Shown piece after piece: positions 32,302-41,612 of a DNA stretch of 58,835 nt. The position numbers and the translations under genes were made by a program. The DNA comes from Streptomyces sp. DH37 (GTDB lineage Bacteria > Actinomycetota > Actinomycetes > Streptomycetales > Streptomycetaceae). The stretch spans positions 1 through 58,835 of the forward strand of contig NZ_JARVKV010000038.1 in NCBI RefSeq assembly GCF_029813835.1, read 5' to 3'. Numbering within the stretch: the stretch's first letter is position 1; every line of letters begins with the position of its first letter. The notes beneath the pieces were generated by a model. The model was not told where the DNA came from, did no database searches, and worked only from the letters and a program-made list of their open reading frames with translations.

Positions 32302-33174
32302 GATGTCCTTGGTGCGGAAGTGGCGGAAGGCCAGGGCGAACAGCACCAGCGCGTACGACGCCGACACCGACGCGCCCCGCAGCATCCCGCCGGTCTCCAG
32401 CTCCGGCTGGAAGACGTCCGCCCAGGCGAACTGCCAGTGCGCGGGCAGCAGCTCGCGCCAGTCGCCCAGCGCCGTGACCGCGTCCAGGATGTTGCCGACG
32501 ATCGTCAGCCCGATCGCGCCGCCGACCGCGCCCAGCGGCGCGTCCGTGACCGTCGACAGCCAGAACGCCAGCCCGGCCGTGACGAGCTGGCCGGCGAAGA
32601 CGTACGCCACCGCCAGCGCCAGCCGGCCCACCGCCTCGCCCACCGGCAGGGTGCCGCCGGTGGGCAGCTCCAGCGGACCCCAGCCGTACGCCACCGAGCC
32701 CGCCGCCAGGGCCACCAGCGGCAGCAGCGCCATCGCCGCCGCGCTGAACGCCAGCGCGACCGCGAGCTTGCTCAGCAGCAGCCGCGAGCGCGGCACCGGC
32801 GCGGCCAGCAGGTAGCGCAGCGAGGACCAGCTCGCCTCGGACGCCACCGTGTCGCCGCAGAACAGCGCCACCGGCACCACCAGCAGGAAGCCCGCGGAGA
32901 CGAACAGCGCCATGGCGGCGAAGTTCAGCCCGGAGGCGGTGGCGGTGTCCATCAGGTTGATGCGCCGACCGCCGCGCTCGGGCTCGCCGCCGATCGCGAA
33001 GGCCGCGATCAGCACGAACGGCAGCGCGGCCAGCACCAGGCCGGTCACCAGGGTCCGGCGGCGCCGGAGCTGGCGCACCGCCTCCACGCGCAGCGGCAGG
33101 GTGCGCCGCGGGTGGTAGCCGGGCGCGGCGCCCGACGGGGCGGGCGCCGGGGGCGGGGGAGTGGTGGCGGTCAT
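32293..33174 (-). CDS. ABC-2 type permease partner of the hydrolase-ATPase fusion
   Basis: The 293-residue permease has a Pro/Ala-rich cytoplasmic N-terminus. Six hydrophobic helices follow, near 45-65 (LVTGLVLAALPFVLIAAFAI), 90-115, 140-165, 185-205 (LALAVAYVFAGQLVTAGLAF), 215-235 and 265-285. The segment GDTVASEASWSSLRYLLAAPVPRSRLLLSKL is typical of ABC-2 exporters. Its ATG overlaps the stop of the fused ATPase gene by four bases, so the two form one exporter. The transported substrate is unknown. Its last codons overlap the terminal minisatellite unit. Confidence 0.9.
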   Translation of the reverse strand: MTATTPPPPAPAPSGAAPGYHPRRTLPLRVEAVRQLRRRRTLVTGLVLAALPFVLIAAFAIGGEPERGGRRINLMDTATASGLNFAAMALFVSAGFLLVVPVALFCGDTVASEASWSSLRYLLAAPVPRSRLLLSKLAVALAFSAAAMALLPLVALAAGSVAYGWGPLELPTGGTLPVGEAVGRLALAVAYVFAGQLVTAGLAFWLSTVTDAPLGAVGGAIGLTIVGNILDAVTALGDWRELLPAHWQFAWADVFQPELETGGMLRGASVSASYALVLFALAFRHFRTKDIVS

Positions 33175-35981
33175 CGCTCTCCTCCGATCAGGGTGAGGAA
33201 GGCGTCCTCCAGGCGGCGGTGCGGCCCGGCGCGCTCCACCGGCACCTCCAGCCGCAGGAGCTCGGCCAGCAGCCGCGCGGTCGTGATGCCGTCGAGCCGT
33301 ACCAGCAGCCCCTCGTCGACGGCGACGGCCGAGCCCACGCCGGGCAGGGCCGCCACCTTCTCCGGCAGCGCGTCCGGCACCGCGCCCCGCACCCCGACGA
33401 GCACGGTGTCGCCGGAGCCGGTGATCTCCTCCACCGGGCCCGCCTGCACCAGCCGCCCGCGGTCCATGACGACCAGGTGCGTACAGGTCTGCTCGACCTC
33501 GGCCAGCAGGTGGCTGGAGACGATCACGGTGCGGCCGGCGGCCGCGTAGCGGATCATCACGTCCCGCATCTCGCGGATCTGCGGCGGGTCCAGGCCGTTG
33601 GTCGGCTCGTCCAGGATCAGCAGGTCCGGCAGGCCCAGCATGGCCTGGGCGATCGCCAGCCGCTGCCGCATGCCCTGCGAGTAGGTGCGCACCGCGCGCT
33701 CCAGGGCGTCGCCGAGCCCGGCGATCTCCAGGGCCTCCTCGATGTGCGCGTCCCCCTCCGGACGGCCGGTGGCCCGCCAGTACAGCTCCAGGTTGGCCCG
33801 GCCCGACAGGTGCGGCAGGAAGCCCGCGCCCTCGACGAACGCGCCGACCCGCGACAGCACGGGCGCGCCCGGGCGGACCACGCGGCCGAAGACCCGGATC
33901 TCGCCGCTGTCGGGGGTGATCAGGCCCATCAGCATGCGCAGGGTGGTCGTCTTGCCCGCGCCGTTGGGGCCGAGCAGGCCGAGCACCTGGCCGCGCTCCA
34001 CGCGGAAGGACAGGTCGCGCACCGCGTAGCGGTCGGCCGAGCCCGCGTACCGCTTGGACAGGCCGGTGATCTCCAGTGGGACGTCCGTGCGCCCGGGGTC
34101 CGTCCCCGGACCGGCGGACGGGACGGGTGCGGCTCCGCGGCGGCGTCCGGTCAGCAGCAGCGCGGCCGCCGCCCCCGCGCCGATCAGCGGCATCCCCCAC
34201 ACCCACCAGGGGGTGCCGGTCGCCACGGTGTCCAGACCGGGCGCGGTCGGCACGCTCAGTCCGGCCCCCGCCAGGGAGACGGTGTAGACGGCCGGCTCGA
34301 CCGGCGAGGCGTGGGCCAGGTCGGTGGCGGCGAGCACCAGCCGCATGCGGTGGCCGGCCTCGAAGCGGTGGTCGACCGCGGGCAGCCGCACCTCCACGCT
34401 CCGGCCGTCCCCGGCGCCGGTGACGCGCACCGGCGCCACGAGCCGGGAGGGCAGGGTCCGGCGTCCGTCGGGGCCCACGTCGTAGAGCTTGGCGAACAGC
34501 ACCGCGTCTCCCCCGGAGGCGGAGGAGGCCACGTCCACCCGCACCGTGGGCGCGCCGGTGACGCGTACGGCCTCCTCCAGCGGCGCCGACTCGAAGCGGG
34601 CGTGCTGGCCGGGGTAGTCCACCGACAGCGCCGCGCCGACGTCCGGCAGCCCGCCGAGCGCCCCCAGGCCGGGGACGGCGGAGATGGCGGGCGGGCTGCC
34701 GCCCGCCGGGTTGGCGAAGGCCTGCTCGCGCCCGCGCAGGGCGATCTCCCGGGTGCCGGAGGCCAGCCCGGGGTAGCCGTCGGCGGTGGCGGCGCGCAGC
34801 CGCGTCTCGCCGTCGGTGGTGTCCATGCCGCCGGTACGGGTGACGCGGAAGGCCGGCCCGGTGCCGGTGCTCTCGCCGCCCTCGCCGTCTCCTCCGCCCC
34901 CCTCGTTCGCCTCGCCCTTGAGGTGGCGGTCGAACCAGGCGCGCGTACGGGCGTCCACCCGCTCGTCCTCGGAGGGCCCGCCGTCGTGGCCGCCCGCGAT
35001 CCAGTCCACCGCCACGGGCGCGCCGTTCGCGCGGATCGCCCTCGCCATGGCGTCGGCGTGATCGAGCGGGAAGAGCGAGTCGGACTGCCCCTGGACGATC
35101 AGGGCGGGCACGTCGATCCGGTCGGCGACCGCCACCGGGCTGCGCTCGCGCAGCAGTTCGCGGGCGGCGTCGTCCGGCTTCCCGGCGACGGCGACCCGCT
35201 CGTACATCGCGCACAGCTCCGCGGCGAACCGTCCGCAGCCGGGCCTGCCGGGCCTGCCGGGCGCCGCGCCCGCCGCCGGGGCGGCGTCGGCGCCGGGGGC
35301 CGCGGCGGCGGGGCCGGCCGAGCCGGTGGTGAAGAAGATCCCCGCCCACAGCTCCTTGAAGACGCCGCCGGGGAAGAGTGCCTCGGACAGGTCCCAGTAG
35401 GTGATGCGCGGGGCGATGGCGTCGACCCGCTCGTCGTGCCCGGCGGCCAGCAGCGAGACCGCGCCGCCGTAGGAGGCCCCCGCCACGCCCACCCGAGGGT
35501 CGCCCTCGCCGTCGAGCCGTACCTCGGGCCGCTTCGCCAGCCAGTCGATCAGACCGCTGACGTCGGCTACCTCGCGGTCGGGGTCGTTCAGCCCGATCCG
35601 GCCGGTGGAGGCGCCGAAGCCGCGGGCCGACCAGGTCAGCACGGCGTAGCCGGAGCGGGCCAGCTCCTCGGCCTGGCCGCGCAGGTCCGCCTTGCTGCCG
35701 CCGAACCCGTGGCCCAGCAGCACCGCGGGGCGGCGCACGGACGGGTCGCCGGAGGTGAAGTAGGAGGTGTCGATCCGGACGGTGTCCCCGCCGCCCTTGT
35801 TGCCGTCCCCGCCGTCCTCGCCGCCCCCGGCGGACTCGGGCAGCGTGAGCGTCCGTTCCGAATGGCGCACGGGCGGCGCGTCGTCCGGGAGGGCCGCCCA
35901 CACACCGCCTCCGGCGAGGACGGCGACGGCGGCCGCCGCCGCGAGCAGCCGCCCGCGGGGCCTGGGCAGTCGGAGATCCAT
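33171..35981 (-). CDS. Fused extracytoplasmic alpha/beta hydrolase and ABC transporter ATPase
   Basis: The 936-residue protein joins two domains by one helix. Residues 11-31 are a signal-anchor. Residues about 65-355 form an alpha/beta hydrolase: RPAVLLGHGFGGSKADL, the nucleophile Ser170 in GASYGG, Asp301 in QGQSDSLFP and His332 in AGGHDGG. Residues about 375-575 resemble the CocE/X-Pro-peptidase C-terminal jelly roll. Helix 592-611 crosses back. Residues about 634-936 are an ABC ATPase: Walker A GPNGAGKT at 671-678, signature YSQGM near 767-771, Walker B LLILDEP, and H-loop His824. The predicted topology is consistent: inside N-terminus, outside hydrolase, inside ATPase. It pairs with the coupled permease. 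Confidence 0.92.
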   Translation of the reverse strand: MDLRLPRPRGRLLAAAAAVAVLAGGGVWAALPDDAPPVRHSERTLTLPESAGGGEDGGDGNKGGGDTVRIDTSYFTSGDPSVRRPAVLLGHGFGGSKADLRGQAEELARSGYAVLTWSARGFGASTGRIGLNDPDREVADVSGLIDWLAKRPEVRLDGEGDPRVGVAGASYGGAVSLLAAGHDERVDAIAPRITYWDLSEALFPGGVFKELWAGIFFTTGSAGPAAAAPGADAAPAAGAAPGRPGRPGCGRFAAELCAMYERVAVAGKPDDAARELLRERSPVAVADRIDVPALIVQGQSDSLFPLDHADAMARAIRANGAPVAVDWIAGGHDGGPSEDERVDARTRAWFDRHLKGEANEGGGGDGEGGESTGTGPAFRVTRTGGMDTTDGETRLRAATADGYPGLASGTREIALRGREQAFANPAGGSPPAISAVPGLGALGGLPDVGAALSVDYPGQHARFESAPLEEAVRVTGAPTVRVDVASSASGGDAVLFAKLYDVGPDGRRTLPSRLVAPVRVTGAGDGRSVEVRLPAVDHRFEAGHRMRLVLAATDLAHASPVEPAVYTVSLAGAGLSVPTAPGLDTVATGTPWWVWGMPLIGAGAAAALLLTGRRRGAAPVPSAGPGTDPGRTDVPLEITGLSKRYAGSADRYAVRDLSFRVERGQVLGLLGPNGAGKTTTLRMLMGLITPDSGEIRVFGRVVRPGAPVLSRVGAFVEGAGFLPHLSGRANLELYWRATGRPEGDAHIEEALEIAGLGDALERAVRTYSQGMRQRLAIAQAMLGLPDLLILDEPTNGLDPPQIREMRDVMIRYAAAGRTVIVSSHLLAEVEQTCTHLVVMDRGRLVQAGPVEEITGSGDTVLVGVRGAVPDALPEKVAALPGVGSAVAVDEGLLVRLDGITTARLLAELLRLEVPVERAGPHRRLEDAFLTLIGGER

Positions 35982-36147
35982 GCCCCGACCCTACGGTGTG
36001 CCCCGCCGGCGGCCGACGTCCCCCGGCGGGATCGGGCGCACCGGCCGGGGAGGGGGGTCGGGGAAGGGGCTGGGAGGGGGCCGGGGAAGAGGAGGCCGGC
36101 CGCGTCCTCCCGCGACGGGTGGGGCGGGCCGGCGGGGGCGCGGCGGC

Positions 36148-37380
36148 TCAGCCGCGGACGGCCGCGGGACGGTCCGCGGAGGCGCCGGACGCGTCCGCCG
36201 GGACGCCCCGGCCCGGCGCCGCGTCGGCCCGGGGACCGCTGCCGCTGCCGCCCGGGGCTGTGTTCTTCTGACTGCTCTTCTGACCGTCCTTCCGGCCGTC
36301 CTTCCCGCTGTCCTGCCGACCGCTGCTCTGACCGCCGCCCTGGCCGCCGCCGTTCTGGTCCGCGTTCCCGCTGCCCTGGCCCCGGCCCCTGTCCCCGCGG
36401 TCGGCGCCTCCCGGGGCGGCGTTGCCCCGGCCGCTGCCGTTTCCCGGGTTCCCGGTGCCGCCGCCCTGGTTGCCGCTGCCGGGGTTGCCGGGGTTGCCCG
36501 GGCCCCCGGGGTTGTCGGGGATGCCGGGGTTCCCGGTGCCGGCGCCGCCCTGGCCGCCGTCCTGCCTCGGGTTCCCCCGCGTCCCGTCGTCCTGGCCGCC
36601 GTTCCGGCCGGTCCCCTGACCGCCGTTCTGGCCGCCGTTCTGACCACCGCTCTGACTGCCGTTCCGGCCGCCGCCCTGGTTCCCGCCGTCGCCGGGGTCC
36701 GGCCGCGCCGCCGGGCCCTCCAGGAGCGCCGCACAGTACGCGCCGATCCGGTCGCCCCCGCCCGCCGCGGCGACCAGTGCCTTCTCCGGAGCGCCGTCCG
36801 GCTTCCGCGTCCGGGCCCGGCAGAGCGCGACGAGCCGCTGCGACGCCTCGGAGGACCGTACGCCGTCGGGGCGCGGCTCGGCCGCTCCGGCGTCCCCCGT
36901 CGTGGGGGCCTTCGGGGACGCGGGGACGGCGGGGGTCGGGGAGCTCGTCGCCGGGGAGGTGCCGGGCGCCCTGTCCGGGCCGCCTCCGGGCAGGAACGAG
37001 ACCCCGCCCGAGGCCACCGCCACCCCGCTGCCGAGCACGGCGGCCACGACGACGCCGAGCGCGCCCGTACGCGTCCGGCCCAGACGCCTCGCCAGCCGGG
37101 CGAGACGGCCCCGCAGGCCGGCCGCCGGGGCGGCGGCCCGCTCGTCGCGTGCGGCGCGGAAGGCGGCCAGGGCCTCCTCCTCGCCCTTGAGCTCGCCGGA
37201 GGCCGGCGGCGGAACCGCGGCGCTGAGGACGGCCGCGAGGGCGCGGAGCCCCCTGTCGGACGGCTGGTCGCCGGAACCCCGGGGACCGGAGCCCGGCCGG
37301 GCGCCCTCCGCGATCAGACGGCGCAGCGCGGCCTCGGTCACACGGGCCCTTTCCTCCCCGTCCCGCATCGGGTCGTTCAC
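36148..37380 (-). CDS. Membrane partner of the upstream ECF sigma factor (paralogue A)
   Basis: The 410-residue protein has a cytoplasmic head (about 1-95) with an acidic opening and EEALAAFRAARDER. One membrane helix lies near 105-130 (GALGVVVAAVLGSGVAVASG). An outside Pro/Ala/Thr linker follows, then a two-cysteine module (about 180-220): RLVALCRAR to RIGAYCAALLEG. The last 170 residues are a Gly/Gln/Asn/Pro-rich low-complexity tail with GGQNGG and PGNPG units. The GTG start overlaps the sigma stop as GTGA. The same architecture occurs in the gene at 42254. The layout fits a membrane anti-sigma factor, but no zinc-binding anti-sigma motif is visible. Confidence 0.65.
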   Translation of the reverse strand: MNDPMRDGEERARVTEAALRRLIAEGARPGSGPRGSGDQPSDRGLRALAAVLSAAVPPPASGELKGEEEALAAFRAARDERAAAPAAGLRGRLARLARRLGRTRTGALGVVVAAVLGSGVAVASGGVSFLPGGGPDRAPGTSPATSSPTPAVPASPKAPTTGDAGAAEPRPDGVRSSEASQRLVALCRARTRKPDGAPEKALVAAAGGGDRIGAYCAALLEGPAARPDPGDGGNQGGGRNGSQSGGQNGGQNGGQGTGRNGGQDDGTRGNPRQDGGQGGAGTGNPGIPDNPGGPGNPGNPGSGNQGGGTGNPGNGSGRGNAAPGGADRGDRGRGQGSGNADQNGGGQGGGQSSGRQDSGKDGRKDGQKSSQKNTAPGGSGSGPRADAAPGRGVPADASGASADRPAAVRG

Positions 37381-38006
37381 CTCCGTACCGCCGTTGCCTC
37401 GGGCCGTTCCACCAGCCGGGCCAGTTTCTTCAGACCGCGTGACAGCGCCATCGCCACCGCCCCCGGCCGCTTGCCGAGGATCTCGGCGGTGCTCCGCGTG
37501 TCCAGGTCCAGGACCACTCGCAGCAGTACCGCCTCCGCCTGGGGGACCGGCAGGGTGGCGATGAGGGAGACGATCTCACGCGTGGACAGTGTCGCCCCGG
37601 CCACCTCCGCCGTGTCCGGGGCGCTCCCCCCGCCGGGGGAGCCGGACGCGCGCGGTTCGGGCAGTTCGTCGGTCGGTACGGTGATCTCCTGCACCCGCCT
37701 CCTTCTGCGACGCAGGACGTCGCGGGCCCGGTTCCGCGTCACCGCCAGGGCGAAACGGCGGAACGAGGCGCCGTCCCCCTCGAAGCGCAGCACGTCCCGG
37801 GCTATCTGTAACCACGTCTCGGCCACGACGTCCTCCGCGTCCTGGCCGACGATGACCGCCGCGTAGCGGAGCAGTTCGGGGTTGAGGCAGCGGTAGACGG
37901 TGCGGAAGGCAGCCTCGTCCCCCCGCCGCACACCGGCAACCGCAGCGTTCAGGTCCCCGGTGCGCTCCGGGCAGACATCGTTGCCGCCATCCGCCGCATC
38001 ACTCAC
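37377..38006 (-). CDS. ECF sigma factor (paralogue A)
   Basis: The 209-residue sigma factor has region 2 at about 15-85 (LNAAVAGVRRGDEAAFRTVY, DAEDVVAETWLQIARDVLRF, FRRFALAVTRNRARDVLRRR). Region 4 lies at about 135-200 (LIATLPVPQAEAVLLRVVLD, TAEILGKRPGAVAMALSRGL). The start at GTG 38006 (VSDAADGGND) matches the paralogue at 41613 and excludes a Pro/Arg-rich 90-residue extension. Its stop overlaps the start of the membrane partner. It shares the FRTVYR, ETWLQIARD and LGKRPGAV segments with the sigma factor at 41613, so they are recent paralogues. Confidence 0.93.
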   Translation of the reverse strand: MSDAADGGNDVCPERTGDLNAAVAGVRRGDEAAFRTVYRCLNPELLRYAAVIVGQDAEDVVAETWLQIARDVLRFEGDGASFRRFALAVTRNRARDVLRRRRRRVQEITVPTDELPEPRASGSPGGGSAPDTAEVAGATLSTREIVSLIATLPVPQAEAVLLRVVLDLDTRSTAEILGKRPGAVAMALSRGLKKLARLVERPEATAVRR

Positions 38007-38310
38007 GGACGGGATCCTTCCACGCTCCCGGGCGACGCGTCGACACGGTACCTCCGCGGGAACGGAGTTGGCGTGATGTGAGCGTGAACGCCCCCCGCAC
38101 CGCGAACGCGTGATCGGCACGCCCCCGGGCGGCCGGACGGGCGGGGCGCCGGTCCGCGGGTGCCGGCGTGAGGACCCGGAACGCGGGGGCGGGGGCGCGG
38201 GGAAACAGAACACGGCAAGGGCCGGGCGGGAAGTCCCGCCCGGCCCCCGGCCGTTCGCACCGGCTCGGCTGCTCACCGGCTCACCGGCCGTCAGTTCACC
38301 GGCCGCCGGT
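38007..38310. other. Intergenic region between amidase end and sigma A start
   Basis: The 304 bases hold the terminator of the amidase gene (38219-38246) and the presumed promoter of the sigma A operon on the minus strand. No promoter motif clearly shared with the sigma B operon is visible. Confidence 0.4.
38219..38246 (-). terminator. Terminator of the PGRP amidase gene
   Basis: GGGCCGGGCGGG pairs with CCCGCCCGGCCC across an AAGT loop, 65-92 bases past the amidase stop on the minus strand. Confidence 0.75.
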
Positions 38311-41100
38311 TCACGGCGCCAGCAGGTGGCCGAGCTGGACGCCCTGCGGCGTGCCCAGCTTGTGGCGGTTGTAGTAGACCCCTCCCGCCGGGGAGACGCC
38401 CTTGCTCCCGGCGTCGAGCTGGAGGATCACACCGTCCCCGGAGTCCTCGCCGCCGGCGCCGATGGCCAGGTCGGCGCGGCCCCAGCCGGACAGGTCGGCG
38501 AGCAGGACCGCGGTGCCGAGCTGGTCGCCGCTCTCGGACGCCCCCGGCATGCCGGAGGTGTCCTGGTGGAACGTCGCGGAACCGGAGGTGCTCAGCCCGG
38601 AGGGGGTGCCGTACAGCAGCAGGGACGCGCCCGCGTCCCTGCGGTCGACGCCGTCGCGGGTGAGGTCCTCGCCGGGCAGGCCGGACAGGACGTCGGCGTG
38701 GCCGTCGCCGTCGACGTCGCCGACCGCGACCGACCAGCCCAGCGCGTCGCCGGCCTCGGCGGCCCCCGGAACACCGGAGGTGTCCTGGTGGATCACCTTC
38801 TGGCCGGTGGTGGTCGGGCCGCCGGCCGAGCCGGGCAGCACGGTGATCTGGCCGCCGCTGTAGGCGCCGGACTCGGAGGTGAACGCCTGGCCGACCACCA
38901 GGTCCGCGTACGCGTCGCCGTTGATGTCGCCCGCGGCGACCGAGCGGCCGCCCCTGACGGACGACAGGCCCACGTACGTCAGGCCCTCGGCCGAGCCGTT
39001 GAGGAGGGTGAGCCGGCCGATGCCGTCGGAGTCCCGGTGGTTCATGACCACGTCGGTGTAGCCGTCGCGGTTGAAGTCGCCGGTGGTGGAGGACAGGTAG
39101 CCGATGCCGCCGGACGCGCCGGTCCTCAGGGCGCCCTTGCGCACGGTGCCGTCCGCGACGTCGTACGCCCACCAGCCGGCCGGGCCGTTGCGGGAGGCGG
39201 TGAAGACGTCGGCGGTGCCGTCGCTGTCGAAGTCGCCGACGGCGACGGTCGAGCCGAGCCGGGCCCCGCTGGTGCGGTCCGCGGCGTCGGCCTCCAGCCA
39301 CCTGCCGGTGTCGAAGCCCGGACCGTACAGGACGGTCACCGCGCCGGAGTCGGTGTTGCCCACCGTGTCGTCCTCGCCGGGCGAGCCGACCGCCAGGTCG
39401 GCGTGGCCGTCGCCGTTGACGTCGCCGTACGCGGTGGCCGCGCCCCAGCCGTCGCCGGCCTCGGCGGCGCCGGGGACGCCCGGGCTGGACTGGGACAGGG
39501 TGATCTTCGCGGTGTCCACCGGTCCGTCCACGCCGCCGGGCACCACGGTGACGGTGCCGGCGGCGGCCCGGTCGCCCACGGCGGCGCGGTAGGTGCCCGC
39601 GACCATGTCGGCCATGCCGTCGCGGTTGAAGTCGGCGGTCGGCGCGGCGGAGCTCGCGGCCGGGCCGGCGGCGAAGCGGCGGATCTCCGGCAGCCTGTCG
39701 TACAGGGGCCGGCCGGGGCACTCGGTGGCGTAGCCGTCGCGGTGGCCGGAGATGGTGTTCAGGGTGGCCTGCTGGCCGGCCTTCCACACGCCGGTGTCGC
39801 CCATGGCGGTGAGCGTCACCTTGCCGGTGGGGTTCACGCCGTACTGGCCGAGCTTCCAGGCGGCGATCCGGGCGACGGCGTTGGTCACGACGGGGGTGGG
39901 CCTGCCGTCGGTGGCGTAGTTGCCGATCACCGCGATGCCGGTGGAGTAGCTGTTGAAGCCGTAGGTGTGGGCTCCCACCACCGGCAGGTCGACACCGCCG
40001 TGCCGGCCCTCGTAGATCGTGCCGCACCTGTCGACCAGGAAGTTGTAGCCCAGGTCGTTCCACCCGTTGCTCTTGATGTGGAACGTCATGATCGCCCGGA
40101 CGATCGCGGGCGACTGGGAGCAGCTGTAGCTGTTGGCGTCCGTGGTGTGGTGGACGAAGGCGGCCTTGACGCCGTCCTCCAGGTACGCCGAGGGCTCCTC
40201 GACCATGGACTCGTCGGCGCCCCACGCGGTGCGCGAGACGATCGGAGGCCGGGTGACCGTCGACTCGGGCGCGGTCGGCACGGTCGCGGTCGGCGACGGG
40301 CTCGCCGTCGGACTCGCCGGAGCGCTCGCCGAGGGCGCCGGCGTGGTGGGCGCCGGTTCGGTGGTCGACGACTCGGCGGGCGACGGTTCGGCGGGCGACG
40401 GTTCGTCCGGCTGCGGTCCGGTGGTCGACGTGTCGTCGGCCGGGTCGCTCGCCGTGGGGCTGGGGACCGGGTCCTCGGCCACGTAGGCGGCGGGCGCCAG
40501 GTCCGTGCCGGCGGCCGCCTCGAAGGCCGCCGGGTCGAGGTCCGCTCCGGCGTTCGCCCTCTTCGCCTCGCGCGGCGTCACGCCGGGGTCGACCAGGTCC
40601 AGCCGCATCCCGGCGGGGAACTCGTCGCTGGTCCGCCCGTCGGCGGAGACCACACGGGCCTCGACGCCGTCGGAGGGGCCGACCCAGCGGGGCGCGGTCG
40701 CGCCGCGGGCGGTGGACTCACGGCCCTCCTCGCCCTCGGGGACGTGGATGTCCAGCTCCAGTTCCCGCCACGGCGTCCACGCGCCGGTCTCGGCGTCGCG
40801 GGTGCGCACCTCGGCCCGGCCGTCGATCTCCGCGGTCGCCCGCGGCCAGGAGATGCCCAGCAGGCTGAACGGCCTGGTGTCGCGGCGGGTCACGCCGCTC
40901 TGCCCCTCGCCCCTGGCCTTGAGGTTCACGGAGTACACCTTGACCGGCGAGGCGGCCACGGGGTTGCCGTTCTCGTCGGACGGACTGGCCACGGCGGCGG
41001 TCACCACACCGGCTCCGCCGATCGCGACGGCGCCCAGCGCCAGCCAGGTCCGCCCCCTCAGGCTCAATGTTCTACGCGCTCGTGCTCTTCGCGGACTCAA
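38311..41100 (-). CDS. Secreted PGRP-type N-acetylmuramoyl-L-alanine amidase with FG-GAP propeller
   Basis: The 929-residue exported protein has a basic start and hydrophobic export segment (about 18-37), a beta-rich domain to about 205, and a Pro/Ser/Thr linker (about 210-285). The PGRP/Amidase_2 domain (about 285-475) has zinc ligands His317 in AFVHHTT, His453 in SGHRDG and Cys461 in TECPG. Residues about 485-915 hold seven FG-GAP repeats with calcium-loop sequences such as DFNRDG, DVNGDG, DFDSDG, DINGDA and DVDGDG. It should cleave peptidoglycan cross-bridges' stem amide bonds outside the cell, with the propeller binding wall or protein. TTG 41100 is supported by AAGGGG upstream. Confidence 0.9.
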   Translation of the reverse strand: MSPRRARARRTLSLRGRTWLALGAVAIGGAGVVTAAVASPSDENGNPVAASPVKVYSVNLKARGEGQSGVTRRDTRPFSLLGISWPRATAEIDGRAEVRTRDAETGAWTPWRELELDIHVPEGEEGRESTARGATAPRWVGPSDGVEARVVSADGRTSDEFPAGMRLDLVDPGVTPREAKRANAGADLDPAAFEAAAGTDLAPAAYVAEDPVPSPTASDPADDTSTTGPQPDEPSPAEPSPAESSTTEPAPTTPAPSASAPASPTASPSPTATVPTAPESTVTRPPIVSRTAWGADESMVEEPSAYLEDGVKAAFVHHTTDANSYSCSQSPAIVRAIMTFHIKSNGWNDLGYNFLVDRCGTIYEGRHGGVDLPVVGAHTYGFNSYSTGIAVIGNYATDGRPTPVVTNAVARIAAWKLGQYGVNPTGKVTLTAMGDTGVWKAGQQATLNTISGHRDGYATECPGRPLYDRLPEIRRFAAGPAASSAAPTADFNRDGMADMVAGTYRAAVGDRAAAGTVTVVPGGVDGPVDTAKITLSQSSPGVPGAAEAGDGWGAATAYGDVNGDGHADLAVGSPGEDDTVGNTDSGAVTVLYGPGFDTGRWLEADAADRTSGARLGSTVAVGDFDSDGTADVFTASRNGPAGWWAYDVADGTVRKGALRTGASGGIGYLSSTTGDFNRDGYTDVVMNHRDSDGIGRLTLLNGSAEGLTYVGLSSVRGGRSVAAGDINGDAYADLVVGQAFTSESGAYSGGQITVLPGSAGGPTTTGQKVIHQDTSGVPGAAEAGDALGWSVAVGDVDGDGHADVLSGLPGEDLTRDGVDRRDAGASLLLYGTPSGLSTSGSATFHQDTSGMPGASESGDQLGTAVLLADLSGWGRADLAIGAGGEDSGDGVILQLDAGSKGVSPAGGVYYNRHKLGTPQGVQLGHLLAP

Positions 41101-41612
41101 ATGTCCCGCCCCTTGTCGTCTGGATCGTTGTCCGGAGACCCACTCGTCCCGTCCGTCGCGGGACCCTTCGGTAGGCGCTCACCGTAGAGGAAACGTCACT
41201 CCGGGGAGGACGCCCGTCCTGAACCGTTACAGGGCGCGGCCCGTGACCGGGACGGGAGTGCGAAGACGGCCGGGGTCGCCACCCCCCACAGGAGAGACCC
41301 CGGCCGTCGTCGAGTACGGACCGCCGCGCCGAGCGAGGTCCGTCACCCCCCTCAGCGCCGGGAGGCCGAAAACTGTTACTCCGGTCCTCCACACTCCCTC
41401 CGCCCGGCCTCCGCTCCTCTTCCCCGGGTCTTCCCCGAACCCTTCCCACGGTGATCGTCCGGGCAACTGCCTCCCCGCCCGCATGGACGGGAGAGCACAC
41501 TTGGTCGTAGCGTGCTGCTTCGCATAGACGCAGATCGAAGCATCACGGCGGGACCGCGCTCGGCCAGGGGCGCGGGCGAGCGCTACATCGCGAAGTGGGG
41601 CAGGACTAAGGC
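41101..41612. other. Divergent intergenic region between amidase and sigma B
   Basis: The 512-base region carries the promoter of the amidase (minus) and of the sigma B operon (plus). Related short stretches CCGTTACAGG (about 41223) and CTGTTACTCC (about 41372) are visible, but no classical ECF or main-sigma promoter is certain. AGGACT lies shortly before GTG 41613. No gene is convincing. Confidence 0.4.

Noticed and set aside
33219..37190. Very long plus-strand frame of over 1300 codons
   Set aside because: It runs antisense to the hydrolase-ATPase fusion and the sigma partner. Long antisense frames are normal at this GC, and the translation is low complexity.
38110..41187. Plus-strand frame of over 1000 codons opposite the amidase
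   Set aside because: It is antisense to the PGRP/FG-GAP protein, whose zinc ligands and calcium loops identify the coding strand.
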